Virus record (IMG/VR): IMGVR_UViG_3300046532_002190
Coordinates: 1 to 40,369 of that record
Length of the DNA: 40,369 nt
Strand: one strand, 5' to 3'
Source of the DNA: a virus
A model generated the notes under the pieces. The model saw nothing but the letters and a program-made list of their open reading frames with translations. It was not told the origin of the DNA and ran no database searches. Positions 1-7,477 of the stretch are shown here, piece by piece. Numbering within the stretch: position 1 is the first letter of the stretch; every line of letters begins with the position of its first letter. The position numbers and the translations under genes are program-made.

Positions 1-159
1 TACTATATAACTAATAAGGCTTATATGCAAAGAAAGCAAGGAATTGATTTTTTTTATAGCGATAAATTCTTAGATTTTAAGAAAAAGTGGTTTGAATTCA
101 CTAATTATCAACCTCACAATGGTCAAGCTAGGATACATTACCCAACAAAGAGGGCTAGG
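1..159. repeat. Terminal overlap of the circular contig (left copy)
   Basis: The first 159 bases recur as the last 159 bases (40211-40369), in the same orientation. I find one difference: G at 127 against T at 40337, which changes Ala35 to Ser in the terminase. A repeat of this size at both contig ends is what an assembler leaves on a circular or circularly permuted molecule, so it marks completeness rather than a biological repeat. A genuine short direct terminal repeat cannot be excluded from sequence alone. Confidence 0.93.
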
Positions 160-1377
160 TTCATAGTTGCTGTCTGTGGTCGTAGATGGGGAAAGAGTGT
201 ATGTGCCTCGAAGGAAATAGAGGCTACTCTTAATTGCCCAAAGACTCGTTCATGGGTAGTAGCTCCAACTTATCAAACAGCAGAAAAGGTATTCAGAGAA
301 GTTTGGCATACAATCGTAGCAAATCCTGATCAAACTAAAAACATTGCCACTAGAAGAGCCTCTTACAAAGATATGTACATTGAAACAGAAGCAGGTTCTA
401 CTTTTGAAGCAAAGTCTGCAGATAATCCGAATTCTCTTGTTGGAGAAGGTTTAGATTTACTTATATTAGATGAGGCAGCCAAACAAAAGAAGATAGCTTG
501 GGAGATGTACCTAAGACCTACATTATCTGATAGAAAAGGAAGAGCTATTTTTATTACAACACCAGAGGGATACAATTGGGTATACGATGCTTACCTTAGA
601 GGTCAGAGTGATGCTGAGTGGGTTTCATTTAATAGTCCATCTTGGGAAAATCAATTTGCTTACCCTAAAGGAGAAAAAGATGAAGATATTATTGAAGCTA
701 AAAGGAATATGTCGAGAGAGATATTTGATCAAGAGTATGGTTCGATGTTCACATCATTTGCAGGGAGAGTTTACCCTTTTGATAGGAATCTTGATGTGGG
801 TAAGTTCCCTTATAATCCAAGTTACCCTACTTTTTGCACTATTGATTTTGGTTATAGGATGCCTGCTGTTGCATGGTTTCAAGTATATTCGCTCGAAGGT
901 GTTGAGCATGTAAATATTATTGATGAGTTCATACATGAGAAGAATGTCAAGACAGATCAACTTGCATTATTAGTAAAAAGGAAGCCTTATAAAGTACAGG
1001 CTTATTTTGGAGACCCTGCTGGAAAAGGTGTCCAATCTCAGTCAGGTTTGGGAGATACAGAAATATTTCGTAGATTTGGAATTAGAATTCGCTCAATAAG
1101 AGATAAAGTTAGTACCAATATAATATCAGGTGTCTCTCATGTAAGAAGTTTCGTAGAGAATGCAAATGGAGAGCGATTCCTGCACTTAGATAAAAAATGT
1201 GTTGGATTAGCCACTGACTTTGAAAACTACAGATACCCAGAACATAAAGAGGGGACAAATATAAAACAAGATCCTATGAAAGATGGTTATCATGACCATG
1301 GAATGGATGTAGTTAGATATTTTTTCATTAACAGATTCCCAATTAGAACACAAAAAATGAGGATACACCAAAGATGA
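25..1377 (+). CDS. terL: Terminase large subunit (packaging ATPase and nuclease)
   Basis: This is the motor ATPase that pumps DNA into the prohead and the nuclease that cuts concatemers. The N-terminal ATPase domain has Walker A (GRRWGKS, residues 52-58), Walker B (LLILDE, 145-150, with Asp149 and Glu150) and a coupling motif IFITTPEG (175-182). The C-terminal RNase H-like nuclease shows Asp274 in TIDFGY, Asp330 in YFGDPAGKG and a last acidic cluster DGYHDHGMD (420-428). At 450 residues it is a normal length. AAGG lies five bases before the ATG. The stop overlaps the portal start (ATGA). The small subunit lies just upstream across the circle junction. Confidence 0.96.
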   Translation: MQRKQGIDFFYSDKFLDFKKKWFEFTNYQPHNGQARIHYPTKRARFIVAVCGRRWGKSVCASKEIEATLNCPKTRSWVVAPTYQTAEKVFREVWHTIVANPDQTKNIATRRASYKDMYIETEAGSTFEAKSADNPNSLVGEGLDLLILDEAAKQKKIAWEMYLRPTLSDRKGRAIFITTPEGYNWVYDAYLRGQSDAEWVSFNSPSWENQFAYPKGEKDEDIIEAKRNMSREIFDQEYGSMFTSFAGRVYPFDRNLDVGKFPYNPSYPTFCTIDFGYRMPAVAWFQVYSLEGVEHVNIIDEFIHEKNVKTDQLALLVKRKPYKVQAYFGDPAGKGVQSQSGLGDTEIFRRFGIRIRSIRDKVSTNIISGVSHVRSFVENANGERFLHLDKKCVGLATDFENYRYPEHKEGTNIKQDPMKDGYHDHGMDVVRYFFINRFPIRTQKMRIHQR

Positions 1378-2741
1378 GCTATGCAGAAAACATTATAAGA
1401 CAATCAATTCAGGATTCTAAAATAGATCAGTCTAAAGCTAGAAGAAGATACATAGAAAAATTAATTAATTATTATACAGGCACAAATACAGATGGTTACA
1501 TTGCTCAATATTTTAATGCCAAATCTTATCAAGAAGTTCCTCTCTATACAATAAATATAACTAAGAAGTTTATAGATAAGAAGTCAAGGATATACACCTT
1601 AGCTCCAGAACGAACAATTGGTTCTAAAGCAACTTCCCTTAAATACAATGATGTGACTTCTAAGAAAAATATTAGAATGAAACATGTAGAGAGAATGACA
1701 AACCTCTTAGGTACAATTGCATTATATGTTAATTGGAAGGAAGATGAAGATGGAGGCAATTTAGAATATCTTCCTATTTATTATTTCGATGCATTCTTTG
1801 ACGAAGACCCTTATAACCCATTTGCTATAGTATATCCAATGTTATCAGCTACTAATGATATTTCATTTACAGAAGAACTTAGATATTGTTATTGGGATAG
1901 TAACTATAAGATTATTTATAACGAAGAAGGAGAGATAGAATCAGAATTTAGACATGGACTAGGGAAACTTCCTTTTGTATTTCCTAGAAGTATGGAACAG
2001 ATAGATGATTTTTATGGAGAAGGATCTTCAGATGTATGTGGCGTAAATGAACAAATAAACATCACCTTAACAGAACTTAAACTTGGTCAGAGATTTCAAA
2101 TGTTTGGACAACCATGGGCAAGTGGTGTTTATGATGATGAACCTGTAAGTAGAATGGGTTCAGATACTATTATTAACCTTCCAGTGGATGGTCGTTTTGG
2201 CATTGAGTCTCCCAAGGGTGATATTGCAAAAGTTATCGAGTCAATAAAATTTGAGCTTGAACTACTAGCACAATCCAAGCATATGAATATTACTTTCGAT
2301 AGCAACATGGACAGACCATCTTCTGGTCTTGCTTTAATAATTAAAGATTTTGATAGAATTGAAGATTATAATGATACAGTTGAACAATGGAGAATGTTTG
2401 AACATGAATTATTTAAATTAGAAAAAACAATTCTAAAATTTAACAATATTGAAGTTCCAGGAGAATTACAAGTAGAATTTAAAGAACCTGAGTATCCTAA
2501 GTCAGTTACAGAAAGAATACAACTTTGGAATTGGATGCTAGAAAGAGGTCATGTCACTGATGCTGATATAATGGTTGAGAATAAAAAAGATATATCCATT
2601 GAAGAGGCTAATAAAATCATTGAAAAGAATAATGCTAGTAAACCAGAAGAGGAGAATGTAGATGCCCAACAAGAAAGCGAAAAACAGGAAACAAGCAAGG
2701 AAAAGCAGAAACCTCCTTATAAAAAAGTACAAAAGAAATAA
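1374..2741 (+). CDS. Portal protein
   Basis: It forms the dodecameric ring at the capsid vertex through which DNA passes and on which terminase docks. Its 455 residues resemble SPP1 gp6-like portals: an N-terminal region rich in K/R and Y with the segment PLYTINITKKFIDKKSRIY, a central wing and stem region, and a long helical part (about 285-370) including the stretch beginning DRPSSGLALII. The tail from about 420 is very charged (E/K/Q rich), as in many portals. It starts inside the terL stop codon, so the two are probably translationally coupled. The call rests on position and overall resemblance. Confidence 0.88.
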   Translation: MSYAENIIRQSIQDSKIDQSKARRRYIEKLINYYTGTNTDGYIAQYFNAKSYQEVPLYTINITKKFIDKKSRIYTLAPERTIGSKATSLKYNDVTSKKNIRMKHVERMTNLLGTIALYVNWKEDEDGGNLEYLPIYYFDAFFDEDPYNPFAIVYPMLSATNDISFTEELRYCYWDSNYKIIYNEEGEIESEFRHGLGKLPFVFPRSMEQIDDFYGEGSSDVCGVNEQINITLTELKLGQRFQMFGQPWASGVYDDEPVSRMGSDTIINLPVDGRFGIESPKGDIAKVIESIKFELELLAQSKHMNITFDSNMDRPSSGLALIIKDFDRIEDYNDTVEQWRMFEHELFKLEKTILKFNNIEVPGELQVEFKEPEYPKSVTERIQLWNWMLERGHVTDADIMVENKKDISIEEANKIIEKNNASKPEEENVDAQQESEKQETSKEKQKPPYKKVQKK

Positions 2742-2765
2742 AAGAAAGTCCAATAAGAAGAAATA

Positions 2766-3308
2766 ATGGCAAAATTCACAAATATATATAAAGAAACTAG
2801 AGGAGGATCTCCTCGTAGAGGTAAGCTAAAAAAGAATTGGCGAAATATAAAATCTAAAATATTACGAGAAGAGAAAGCTAAATTTACGAAGCAATTGCAA
2901 ACAGAAATATTTATTATGATGAATCAAAGAGTGTTTGGGAACGAAAAAAGATCAGATAATAATTCTGCTCTACCTGAATGGTCAGGCAATACAAAGGTTT
3001 GGAGATCAATTATGGGTTATCCCATTAGTGGTATTCCAGATAAAAAATTACAAGCAACTGGGAATTTAAAAAAGGGTTTCTTTAAAAGTGATGCTGGTGT
3101 TATTATACAAAATAATCAAATATCTGTTGTTAATAATGCAGAGAATAAAAGAAAACAACCTTATGCAGAATTCTTAAATCAAAAAGGATGGACTAATCTT
3201 GAAATTCCTACTACACTTGATACTAATGGAAGTTTGAGATTAAAGAAAATAGCAAAATTTAAACTTATAGTAAAAAATAGATATGCAATGGAGTTGTATA
3301 AAAAATAA
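2766..3308 (+). CDS. Putative head morphogenesis / head-tail joining protein
   Basis: A 180-residue basic protein between portal and scaffold. The N-terminus is Lys/Arg-rich and likely helical (to about residue 60). The middle contains the pattern KKLQATGNLKKGFF and then PYAEFLNQKG followed by IPTTLD, which recalls the virion morphogenesis family (Mu gpG-like or HK97 gp10-like) where an L..TG.L..S/F motif and a xY...HNxG motif occur. Only a weak purine-rich ribosome site (AAGAAG) precedes the ATG. In this position it may help neck assembly. The family assignment is tentative. Confidence 0.55.
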   Translation: MAKFTNIYKETRGGSPRRGKLKKNWRNIKSKILREEKAKFTKQLQTEIFIMMNQRVFGNEKRSDNNSALPEWSGNTKVWRSIMGYPISGIPDKKLQATGNLKKGFFKSDAGVIIQNNQISVVNNAENKRKQPYAEFLNQKGWTNLEIPTTLDTNGSLRLKKIAKFKLIVKNRYAMELYKK

Positions 3309-3318
3309 GGAGTTCAAT

Positions 3319-3507
3319 ATGAGTGATAATGATCAAATTAAAGATTTGTTGAGACTCTTAATAGATAAGGTAGACTCAAATTCAAAAGAACCATCAGATG
3401 CTATATTAGAGAGCTATGATGATTTAGAGGCTGTTATTCCATCTAATACAATTACTGAGATGGAAGATTTTATGGGTTATAGAATTATACTAATGGGAAT
3501 GACTTAA
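3319..3507 (+). CDS. Small acidic protein of the head operon
   Basis: I place the start at the ATG at 3319 because AAGGAG sits at 3307-3312 with normal spacing. The in-frame ATG at 3283 lies inside the upstream gene and has no such signal. The 62-residue product is acidic, with a helical N-terminal half (DQIKDLLRLLIDKVD). I do not recognise its family. Its place between morphogenesis protein and scaffold suggests a minor role in head assembly. Confidence 0.6.
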   Translation: MSDNDQIKDLLRLLIDKVDSNSKEPSDAILESYDDLEAVIPSNTITEMEDFMGYRIILMGMT

Positions 3508-3564
3508 TTTGCTTTTTATATAAAAGTTATCTAATTTTCGACAACAAAAAAGGAGAATTTTCAT

Positions 3565-4107
3565 ATGTTAGATGGAAATCAAGCTCAGATGAGCGAAGTA
3601 GTTCAGACAGAACAAACCTCAGATTCAGAAGGATCTGCTGATTATAAACAGCTTTACTTAGACGAAGTGAATAATTCAAAGAAACTTCGTAAGAGAGCGC
3701 AAAGTAGTGAAACATTGAATCAAGATTACTTGAAAAATCAAGAAGTTTCTAAATTAAAAGGAATGAAGGATCAGGAAAAATATAAAGAACTTTCTGAGAC
3801 TCTTCAATCTAAACTTGACCAAGTAACTCCCTATAAGGATAAATGGGATACATTTGAAATAAAAAAGAAAGATTCTTTATTAGCAAAGTTGCCAGAGGCT
3901 GATCGTGAGAGAATGTCTACAAAAGATATAGACACTCTTGAATATATTGTATCTAAGATAGATGAAGTTAGACCAAGCAACCCAGTTCCATCTCCAGGTG
4001 TATCAAGAGGTATTGATACTAAGAATTTAGACAACTGGATGAATATGAGTGCTGAGGATAAGAGAAAGCATTGGGATAGCATCAAATCTAAGTATACAAA
4101 AAAATAA
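3565..4107 (+). CDS. Putative scaffold protein
   Basis: A 180-residue, hydrophilic, mostly helical protein directly before the major capsid gene, the usual place of the scaffold that templates procapsid assembly and then leaves. The N-terminus is Gln/Ser/Glu-rich and disordered. Residues 30-100 are coiled-coil-like with many K/E/L. A Pro-rich linker (PSNPVPSPGVSRG) follows, and the C-terminus is basic (MSAEDKRKHWDSIKSKYTKK), as in scaffolds that bind capsid through a basic helix. The ribosome site AAAAGGAG is strong. No protease domain is visible. Confidence 0.75.
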   Translation: MLDGNQAQMSEVVQTEQTSDSEGSADYKQLYLDEVNNSKKLRKRAQSSETLNQDYLKNQEVSKLKGMKDQEKYKELSETLQSKLDQVTPYKDKWDTFEIKKKDSLLAKLPEADRERMSTKDIDTLEYIVSKIDEVRPSNPVPSPGVSRGIDTKNLDNWMNMSAEDKRKHWDSIKSKYTKK

Positions 4108-4142
4108 ACTTAAATTAATTAAAGAAAGAGAGAATTAAAGAT

Positions 4143-5087
4143 ATGGCTTATGCAGCAGAAACAGCAGGTGGTCAATATCAATCAAGCACTGCAAATACTT
4201 CAGTAGAAAATTTAGTACCTGAACTGTGGTCTGATATGATATTTGATTACCTACAAAAAAAGTTAGTATTCAAGAACTTAATACAGGATTATTCTGAATT
4301 AGTTCGTAATAGTGGAGATGTGATACATGTACCTAAATTAAGACCAGGTACTGGCGCACAACAAGCAGACTTAGGTAATGCTAGTTCAGATGATGGTGTA
4401 GTTCTAGCTCCAATAACATGGGATAGAACAAATGAACTAGAAGCAACAATAACTGTTGATCAGCATTGGTATGCATCTAAAATGGTTACTGACCCTGCTA
4501 AAGTTCAAGCACTTCCTGGTATGATGGAAAAATATACAATGTCTATAGCATATGATCTTGCTAATAAGATTGATTTGTATATTGAAGGTGTTTTAGATGC
4601 AGGAGTAACAACTAATGCAACTACTGGAGCAGCTGGTGAATTAGATAGTGGTGCAACACTTGCAAATTTAGCAGCATTATTTGAGGCATTAAGAGGACAG
4701 AATGTAGATCCTATAGGAGATGGATGTGTCTTAGCTGTTAATTATAAGATATTTGGCGCATTATTGAATCCAGGTACTGAAACAGGAAAATATATCTCAC
4801 ATGCAGATGTAGTAGCTGGTGCTAATAACTTAGTATCAGGTTTAGTTCCAACATTATGGGGCGTTCCTGTTATTTCAAGTAATAGTATTGGAACAGGTGC
4901 AGGCGAAGCAGGAGCTTATTTATTACATCCTCAATCGTTTGGATTTGCTTCTTCTATATCTCCAAGAGTAACTTCACAATATGATATTGATTTCTTGTCT
5001 ACTAAGGTTGTAGCAGATTCATTATTTGGTTGTGCAGCTATTAATGAAGAATATAGTGCTAAGTTTATTAATGGAGCAGCTTCATAA
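4143..5087 (+). CDS. Major capsid protein
   Basis: The 314-residue product is the likely HK97-fold capsid subunit. It starts with a Gln/Ser/Thr-rich arm, then VENLVPELWSDMIFDYLQKK, a pattern (P-E-x-W at the start of the N-arm, followed by V-x-V/P strands such as GDVIHVPKL) common to T7-like and P22-like phage coat proteins. The body is rich in Ala, Gly and Val with few Lys, and ends in INEEYSAKFINGAA. It is the last head gene before a strong terminator, fitting high expression. A weak AAAGAGAG stretch precedes the ATG. Confidence 0.88.
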   Translation: MAYAAETAGGQYQSSTANTSVENLVPELWSDMIFDYLQKKLVFKNLIQDYSELVRNSGDVIHVPKLRPGTGAQQADLGNASSDDGVVLAPITWDRTNELEATITVDQHWYASKMVTDPAKVQALPGMMEKYTMSIAYDLANKIDLYIEGVLDAGVTTNATTGAAGELDSGATLANLAALFEALRGQNVDPIGDGCVLAVNYKIFGALLNPGTETGKYISHADVVAGANNLVSGLVPTLWGVPVISSNSIGTGAGEAGAYLLHPQSFGFASSISPRVTSQYDIDFLSTKVVADSLFGCAAINEEYSAKFINGAAS

Positions 5088-5110
5088 ATAAACGATGTTA
5101 ATTAGAACTA

Positions 5111-5139
5111 GAGGGAGGGCTTTTGCCCTCCTTCTTTTT
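5111..5139 (+). terminator. Rho-independent terminator after the capsid gene
   Basis: GGAGGGC (5114-5120), a TTTT loop and GCCCTCC (5125-5131) form a perfect 7-bp GC-rich stem. Three more pairs (5111-5113 with 5132-5134, one G-U) can extend it to 10. Five T residues follow at 5135-5139. It would end the packaging/head transcript, or reduce read-through into the lysis genes. Confidence 0.9.
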
Positions 5140-5167
5140 AGAATGGAAAATATGATACCAAACCAAT

Positions 5168-5617
5168 ATGATAGATGATATAAAAGAAATTACAGAAGAA
5201 GTATTATATAGATTAGATGCTTATAGTGATGATGCTTTAGCTTTAGTAATGAGAACAGGCATGGCAGAATCAGGATATAGAACTCTAAGACAACGAGGTA
5301 GTGGTCCAGCAATTGGTTTTTGGCAAGTAGAATTAGATACAGCTCAAGATACTTTAGACAATTTTGTAGATTATAGAGAAAAGATAAAAAAAAGACTAAT
5401 AGGTTTAGGACTAGGGAACGATTTGGAATTCTCTTTATTATCTAATATAGCCTTACAAGTAGCTTTTTGTAGATTAAAATATATGAGAGATCCAAATCCT
5501 ATCCCAGAATGGACTAATATAGAAGCTCAAGCTAAGTATTGGAAGAAAGTATACAATACAAATCTTGGAGCTGGGACTATTGAACATTTCTTAGAGGCTA
5601 ATAAAAAAGATATGTAA
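5168..5617 (+). CDS. Lysozyme-fold peptidoglycan hydrolase (transglycosylase-like)
   Basis: A 149-residue protein with the hallmarks of the lysozyme/SLT superfamily: a catalytic Glu34 in GMAESGYR, then SGPAIGFWQVE (residues 45-55), equivalent to the GxxQ strand motif of transglycosylases. It would cleave the glycan strand of peptidoglycan. I see no signal peptide, so as an endolysin it would need a holin. It may instead act during entry. It is the first gene after the capsid terminator and precedes several small membrane proteins. The ribosome site is weak. Confidence 0.75.
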   Translation: MIDDIKEITEEVLYRLDAYSDDALALVMRTGMAESGYRTLRQRGSGPAIGFWQVELDTAQDTLDNFVDYREKIKKRLIGLGLGNDLEFSLLSNIALQVAFCRLKYMRDPNPIPEWTNIEAQAKYWKKVYNTNLGAGTIEHFLEANKKDM

Positions 5618-5630
5618 TAAAAGGAGTAGT

Positions 5631-6404
5631 ATGCCTAAAAAAAATCCAGTAAAAAGAGTAGTAGTAACACCAGATAAACACTTTCCACTAGCATATCAAC
5701 CTGCTATAAATGTAGTATGTAAAGCAATCGAATTAGTCAAGCCAGATGCCTATATAGATTTAGGAGATGTAGGAGAATGGCATGGTTCATCTCATTGGCA
5801 ATGGAAAAAGAAAAAAAGACCTCCATTAGAATACCAATTACCATCTATAGAACAAGATATAATAGATGTCAATAAAGGAATGGATCAGATTGATGAGTCT
5901 CTAGATAAGGCTAATGTAAAGACTAAATATATGATTGAAGGTAATCATGATGATTGGATGAATAGATTTACTGAAGAACATCCATATCTAAACTATAAAT
6001 TTAAAGATGTTGTTAAACTAAAAGAGAGGGGCTACTTATTTCAACCAATAGGGAAATATCTAAAAATGGGGAAGCTGTGGTTTTACCATGGTCATCACTT
6101 TTCTTCACTTCATCATACTCGCAACCACCTTATGAGATTAGGGGCAAACATAATGTATGGTCATCATCACGACATCCAGCAGTGCTCAGTAACTCATATG
6201 GATGGTGTGAAGTCAGCCTGGAGTATAGGTTGTCTAAAGGACATGTCGAAAGAACAGAATGCTTGGTTAGGGGGAAGACAACATAATTGGTCACATTCCT
6301 TCGCTATTGTAGATTTCTTTGAAAATGGTTACTTTACAGTGCATGTTATACAAATAATTAATGGAAAAACCTCATTATGGGGTGAATTGATTGATGGCAA
6401 TTAA
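5631..6404 (+). CDS. Calcineurin-like metallophosphoesterase
   Basis: The 257-residue product shows the full dinuclear-metal signature in order: D15-K-H17 (PDKHFP), G45-D46 with VGEWH after it, G104-N-H-D107, H153-G-H-H156 and G177-H-H-H180. Such enzymes hydrolyse phosphomonoesters or diesters. The substrate here is unknown (nucleic acid ends, nucleotides or an RNA are possible). An insertion at 50-75 is Trp/Lys-rich. AAAGGAG precedes the start. It lies between the hydrolase and membrane genes, so it is expressed late, which is unusual for a nucleic-acid repair enzyme. Confidence 0.9.
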   Translation: MPKKNPVKRVVVTPDKHFPLAYQPAINVVCKAIELVKPDAYIDLGDVGEWHGSSHWQWKKKKRPPLEYQLPSIEQDIIDVNKGMDQIDESLDKANVKTKYMIEGNHDDWMNRFTEEHPYLNYKFKDVVKLKERGYLFQPIGKYLKMGKLWFYHGHHFSSLHHTRNHLMRLGANIMYGHHHDIQQCSVTHMDGVKSAWSIGCLKDMSKEQNAWLGGRQHNWSHSFAIVDFFENGYFTVHVIQIINGKTSLWGELIDGN

Positions 6405-6415
6405 CAAAAGGAATA

Positions 6416-6775
6416 ATGGAAACAGAAGCTATAGAAAGTTTGATTGGTCAATATGGTTGGATGGCTATTGTAGGCTTTTTTTTCCTAATAGCTCGAACCA
6501 CTATAGAGTCTCTAATAGAAGCTCTAAAGGTTTTTGTAGGAGATGATCTTAATACTGATGATGTTATAATCTTTGATGGAAGACCTGCTCGTGTGATCAG
6601 AGTGGGTTTATGGAAAACAATTTTATTTGTATATGAAGTGGGTTGCGCTAATAAGAAGCCTTATATAAAAGGTGGAAACAAAGTAGCAATCCAAAATGAT
6701 AAATTAAAAAGTCATTTAATAGAGAAACCTTTACAGATGCTTGACTTGAAAAAGTGGGATAATTGCGATGATTGA
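6416..6775 (+). CDS. Minimal MscS-like membrane protein
   Basis: 119 residues. Residues 10-27 form one hydrophobic helix. A short amphipathic helix (29-40) leads into a beta-rich stretch, VGDDLNTDDVIIF then GRPARVIRVGLWKTILFVYE and NKVAIQNDKLKSHLIEKP (about 41-105). That order (GD.I.., G.V..I.l..T.l...., .iPN..l....I.N) is the beta domain of MscS-type mechanosensitive channels, attached to a single pore-like helix. The C-terminal alpha-beta cage is absent. Its place among lysis genes suggests a membrane-permeabilising or holin-related role, which is inference. AAAGGAATA precedes the ATG. Confidence 0.6.
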   Translation: METEAIESLIGQYGWMAIVGFFFLIARTTIESLIEALKVFVGDDLNTDDVIIFDGRPARVIRVGLWKTILFVYEVGCANKKPYIKGGNKVAIQNDKLKSHLIEKPLQMLDLKKWDNCDD

Positions 6776-6890
6776 TCTGATCGTTTATTTATTAGGATTT
6801 GTATTATTCTTTGCAGGAGGACTTTTATATTTATTAAAACATTGGGAACTATTTGATATATATGATAACGATAATGAAGATTGGGATTAA
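6768..6890 (+). CDS. 40-residue single-helix membrane protein
   Basis: The ATG at 6768 overlaps the end of the MscS-like gene by eight bases. The peptide has a hydrophobic segment (residues 3-23, rich in L, F and V with a GG) followed by an acidic tail of Asp, Glu and Asn (DIYDNDNEDWD). This is a one-helix membrane protein of a size typical for small holins, antiholins or accessory lysis proteins. No family recognised. Confidence 0.6.
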   Translation: MIDLIVYLLGFVLFFAGGLLYLLKHWELFDIYDNDNEDWD

Positions 6891-6894
6891 TTGA

Positions 6895-7080
6895 ATGATA
6901 AACGACACACTAAGAGTTTTAGCCTCAAACCCTAGTATAGGTATAGGAACTAGTTTCTTTTCAACAGCAATAGGCATTTTACAGGTTTTAAATCCTATAT
7001 TAACATTTATATCATTAAGCATAGGTGTTATTATAGGTATAATGACATTATATGCAAAGATTAGAGAATTAATTAAATGA
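6895..7080 (+). CDS. Putative holin (two-helix membrane protein)
   Basis: 61 residues with two likely membrane segments (about 14-30 and 34-53) joined by a short turn with Pro (VLNPIL), and a short positive C-terminus (KIRELIK). Size and topology fit class II holins. It sits between other tiny membrane proteins in the lysis block, starts four bases after the previous stop, and its TGA overlaps the next ATG. Function is inferred from topology and place only. Confidence 0.6.
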   Translation: MINDTLRVLASNPSIGIGTSFFSTAIGILQVLNPILTFISLSIGVIIGIMTLYAKIRELIK

Positions 7081-7334
7081 AAATATTTTTAGCTAAACAA
7101 CTTATTAAAGGTATATCTAAAAAGATAAAAAGAAGTAGAGATAAAAAAGAACTTGAAGGTTTTAGAGATATGGCTATTCAAATTAAGCAGATTGCAAAGG
7201 AACAAGCTAAGCATGGTAGAGACCTGGAGAATCATGATATTGATATAGCTATACTTAAAAAGGATGCTCACCCTAAGAAAGATTTTGTAAAATGTGGTAA
7301 TTGTAAATGTAAAACAAAGGAGAATGAATGTTAG
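7077..7334 (+). CDS. Basic helical protein with a C-terminal cysteine cluster
   Basis: 85 residues, coupled by ATGA to the holin-like gene. The first 75 residues are Lys-rich and mostly helical. The end has CGNCKC and a final Cys, a possible metal-binding or disulphide knuckle. There is no clear membrane helix or lipobox, so a spanin is not supported. I do not recognise a family. A role in lysis timing, or as a soluble partner of the membrane proteins, is only a guess from context. Confidence 0.55.
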   Translation: MKIFLAKQLIKGISKKIKRSRDKKELEGFRDMAIQIKQIAKEQAKHGRDLENHDIDIAILKKDAHPKKDFVKCGNCKCKTKENEC

Positions 7335-7477
7335 AATTATTAACTAATAATTGGCAGGTAGTAACTATATTAATTTTAGTAATTGATAAAGTTGTAGCCT
7401 TGAGTCCCTCAAAGCAAGATGATTTAATATGGTCTAGTGTTAAAGGTCTTATTTACAAACTTACAGGTAAAAAATAA
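7328..7477 (+). CDS. 49-residue holin-like membrane protein
   Basis: Starts at ATG 7328, overlapping the previous stop. Residues 9-25 are hydrophobic (WQVVTILILVIDKVVAL), followed by SPSKQDDLIW and a basic end. The pattern 'membrane helix, V-x-L-S/T-P-S/T-x-x-D-D/N, short amphipathic helix, KK end' is frequent in small phage membrane proteins located just before tail or fibre genes. It may be a second holin or an anchor. Confidence 0.6.
   Translation: MLELLTNNWQVVTILILVIDKVVALSPSKQDDLIWSSVKGLIYKLTGKK

Noticed and set aside
587-913. 108-codon ORF in another frame inside terL
   Set aside because: Overlaps the strongest gene in the window, has no ribosome site and a low-complexity Leu/Ile-rich translation.
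5143-5167. Earlier starts for the lysozyme-fold gene
   Set aside because: The upstream ATGs at 5143 and 5151 are out of frame or run quickly into stops.
6077-6286. 69-codon ORF inside the metallophosphoesterase gene
   Set aside because: It lies within a gene with all catalytic motifs intact; the translation shows no motif and there is no clear ribosome site.
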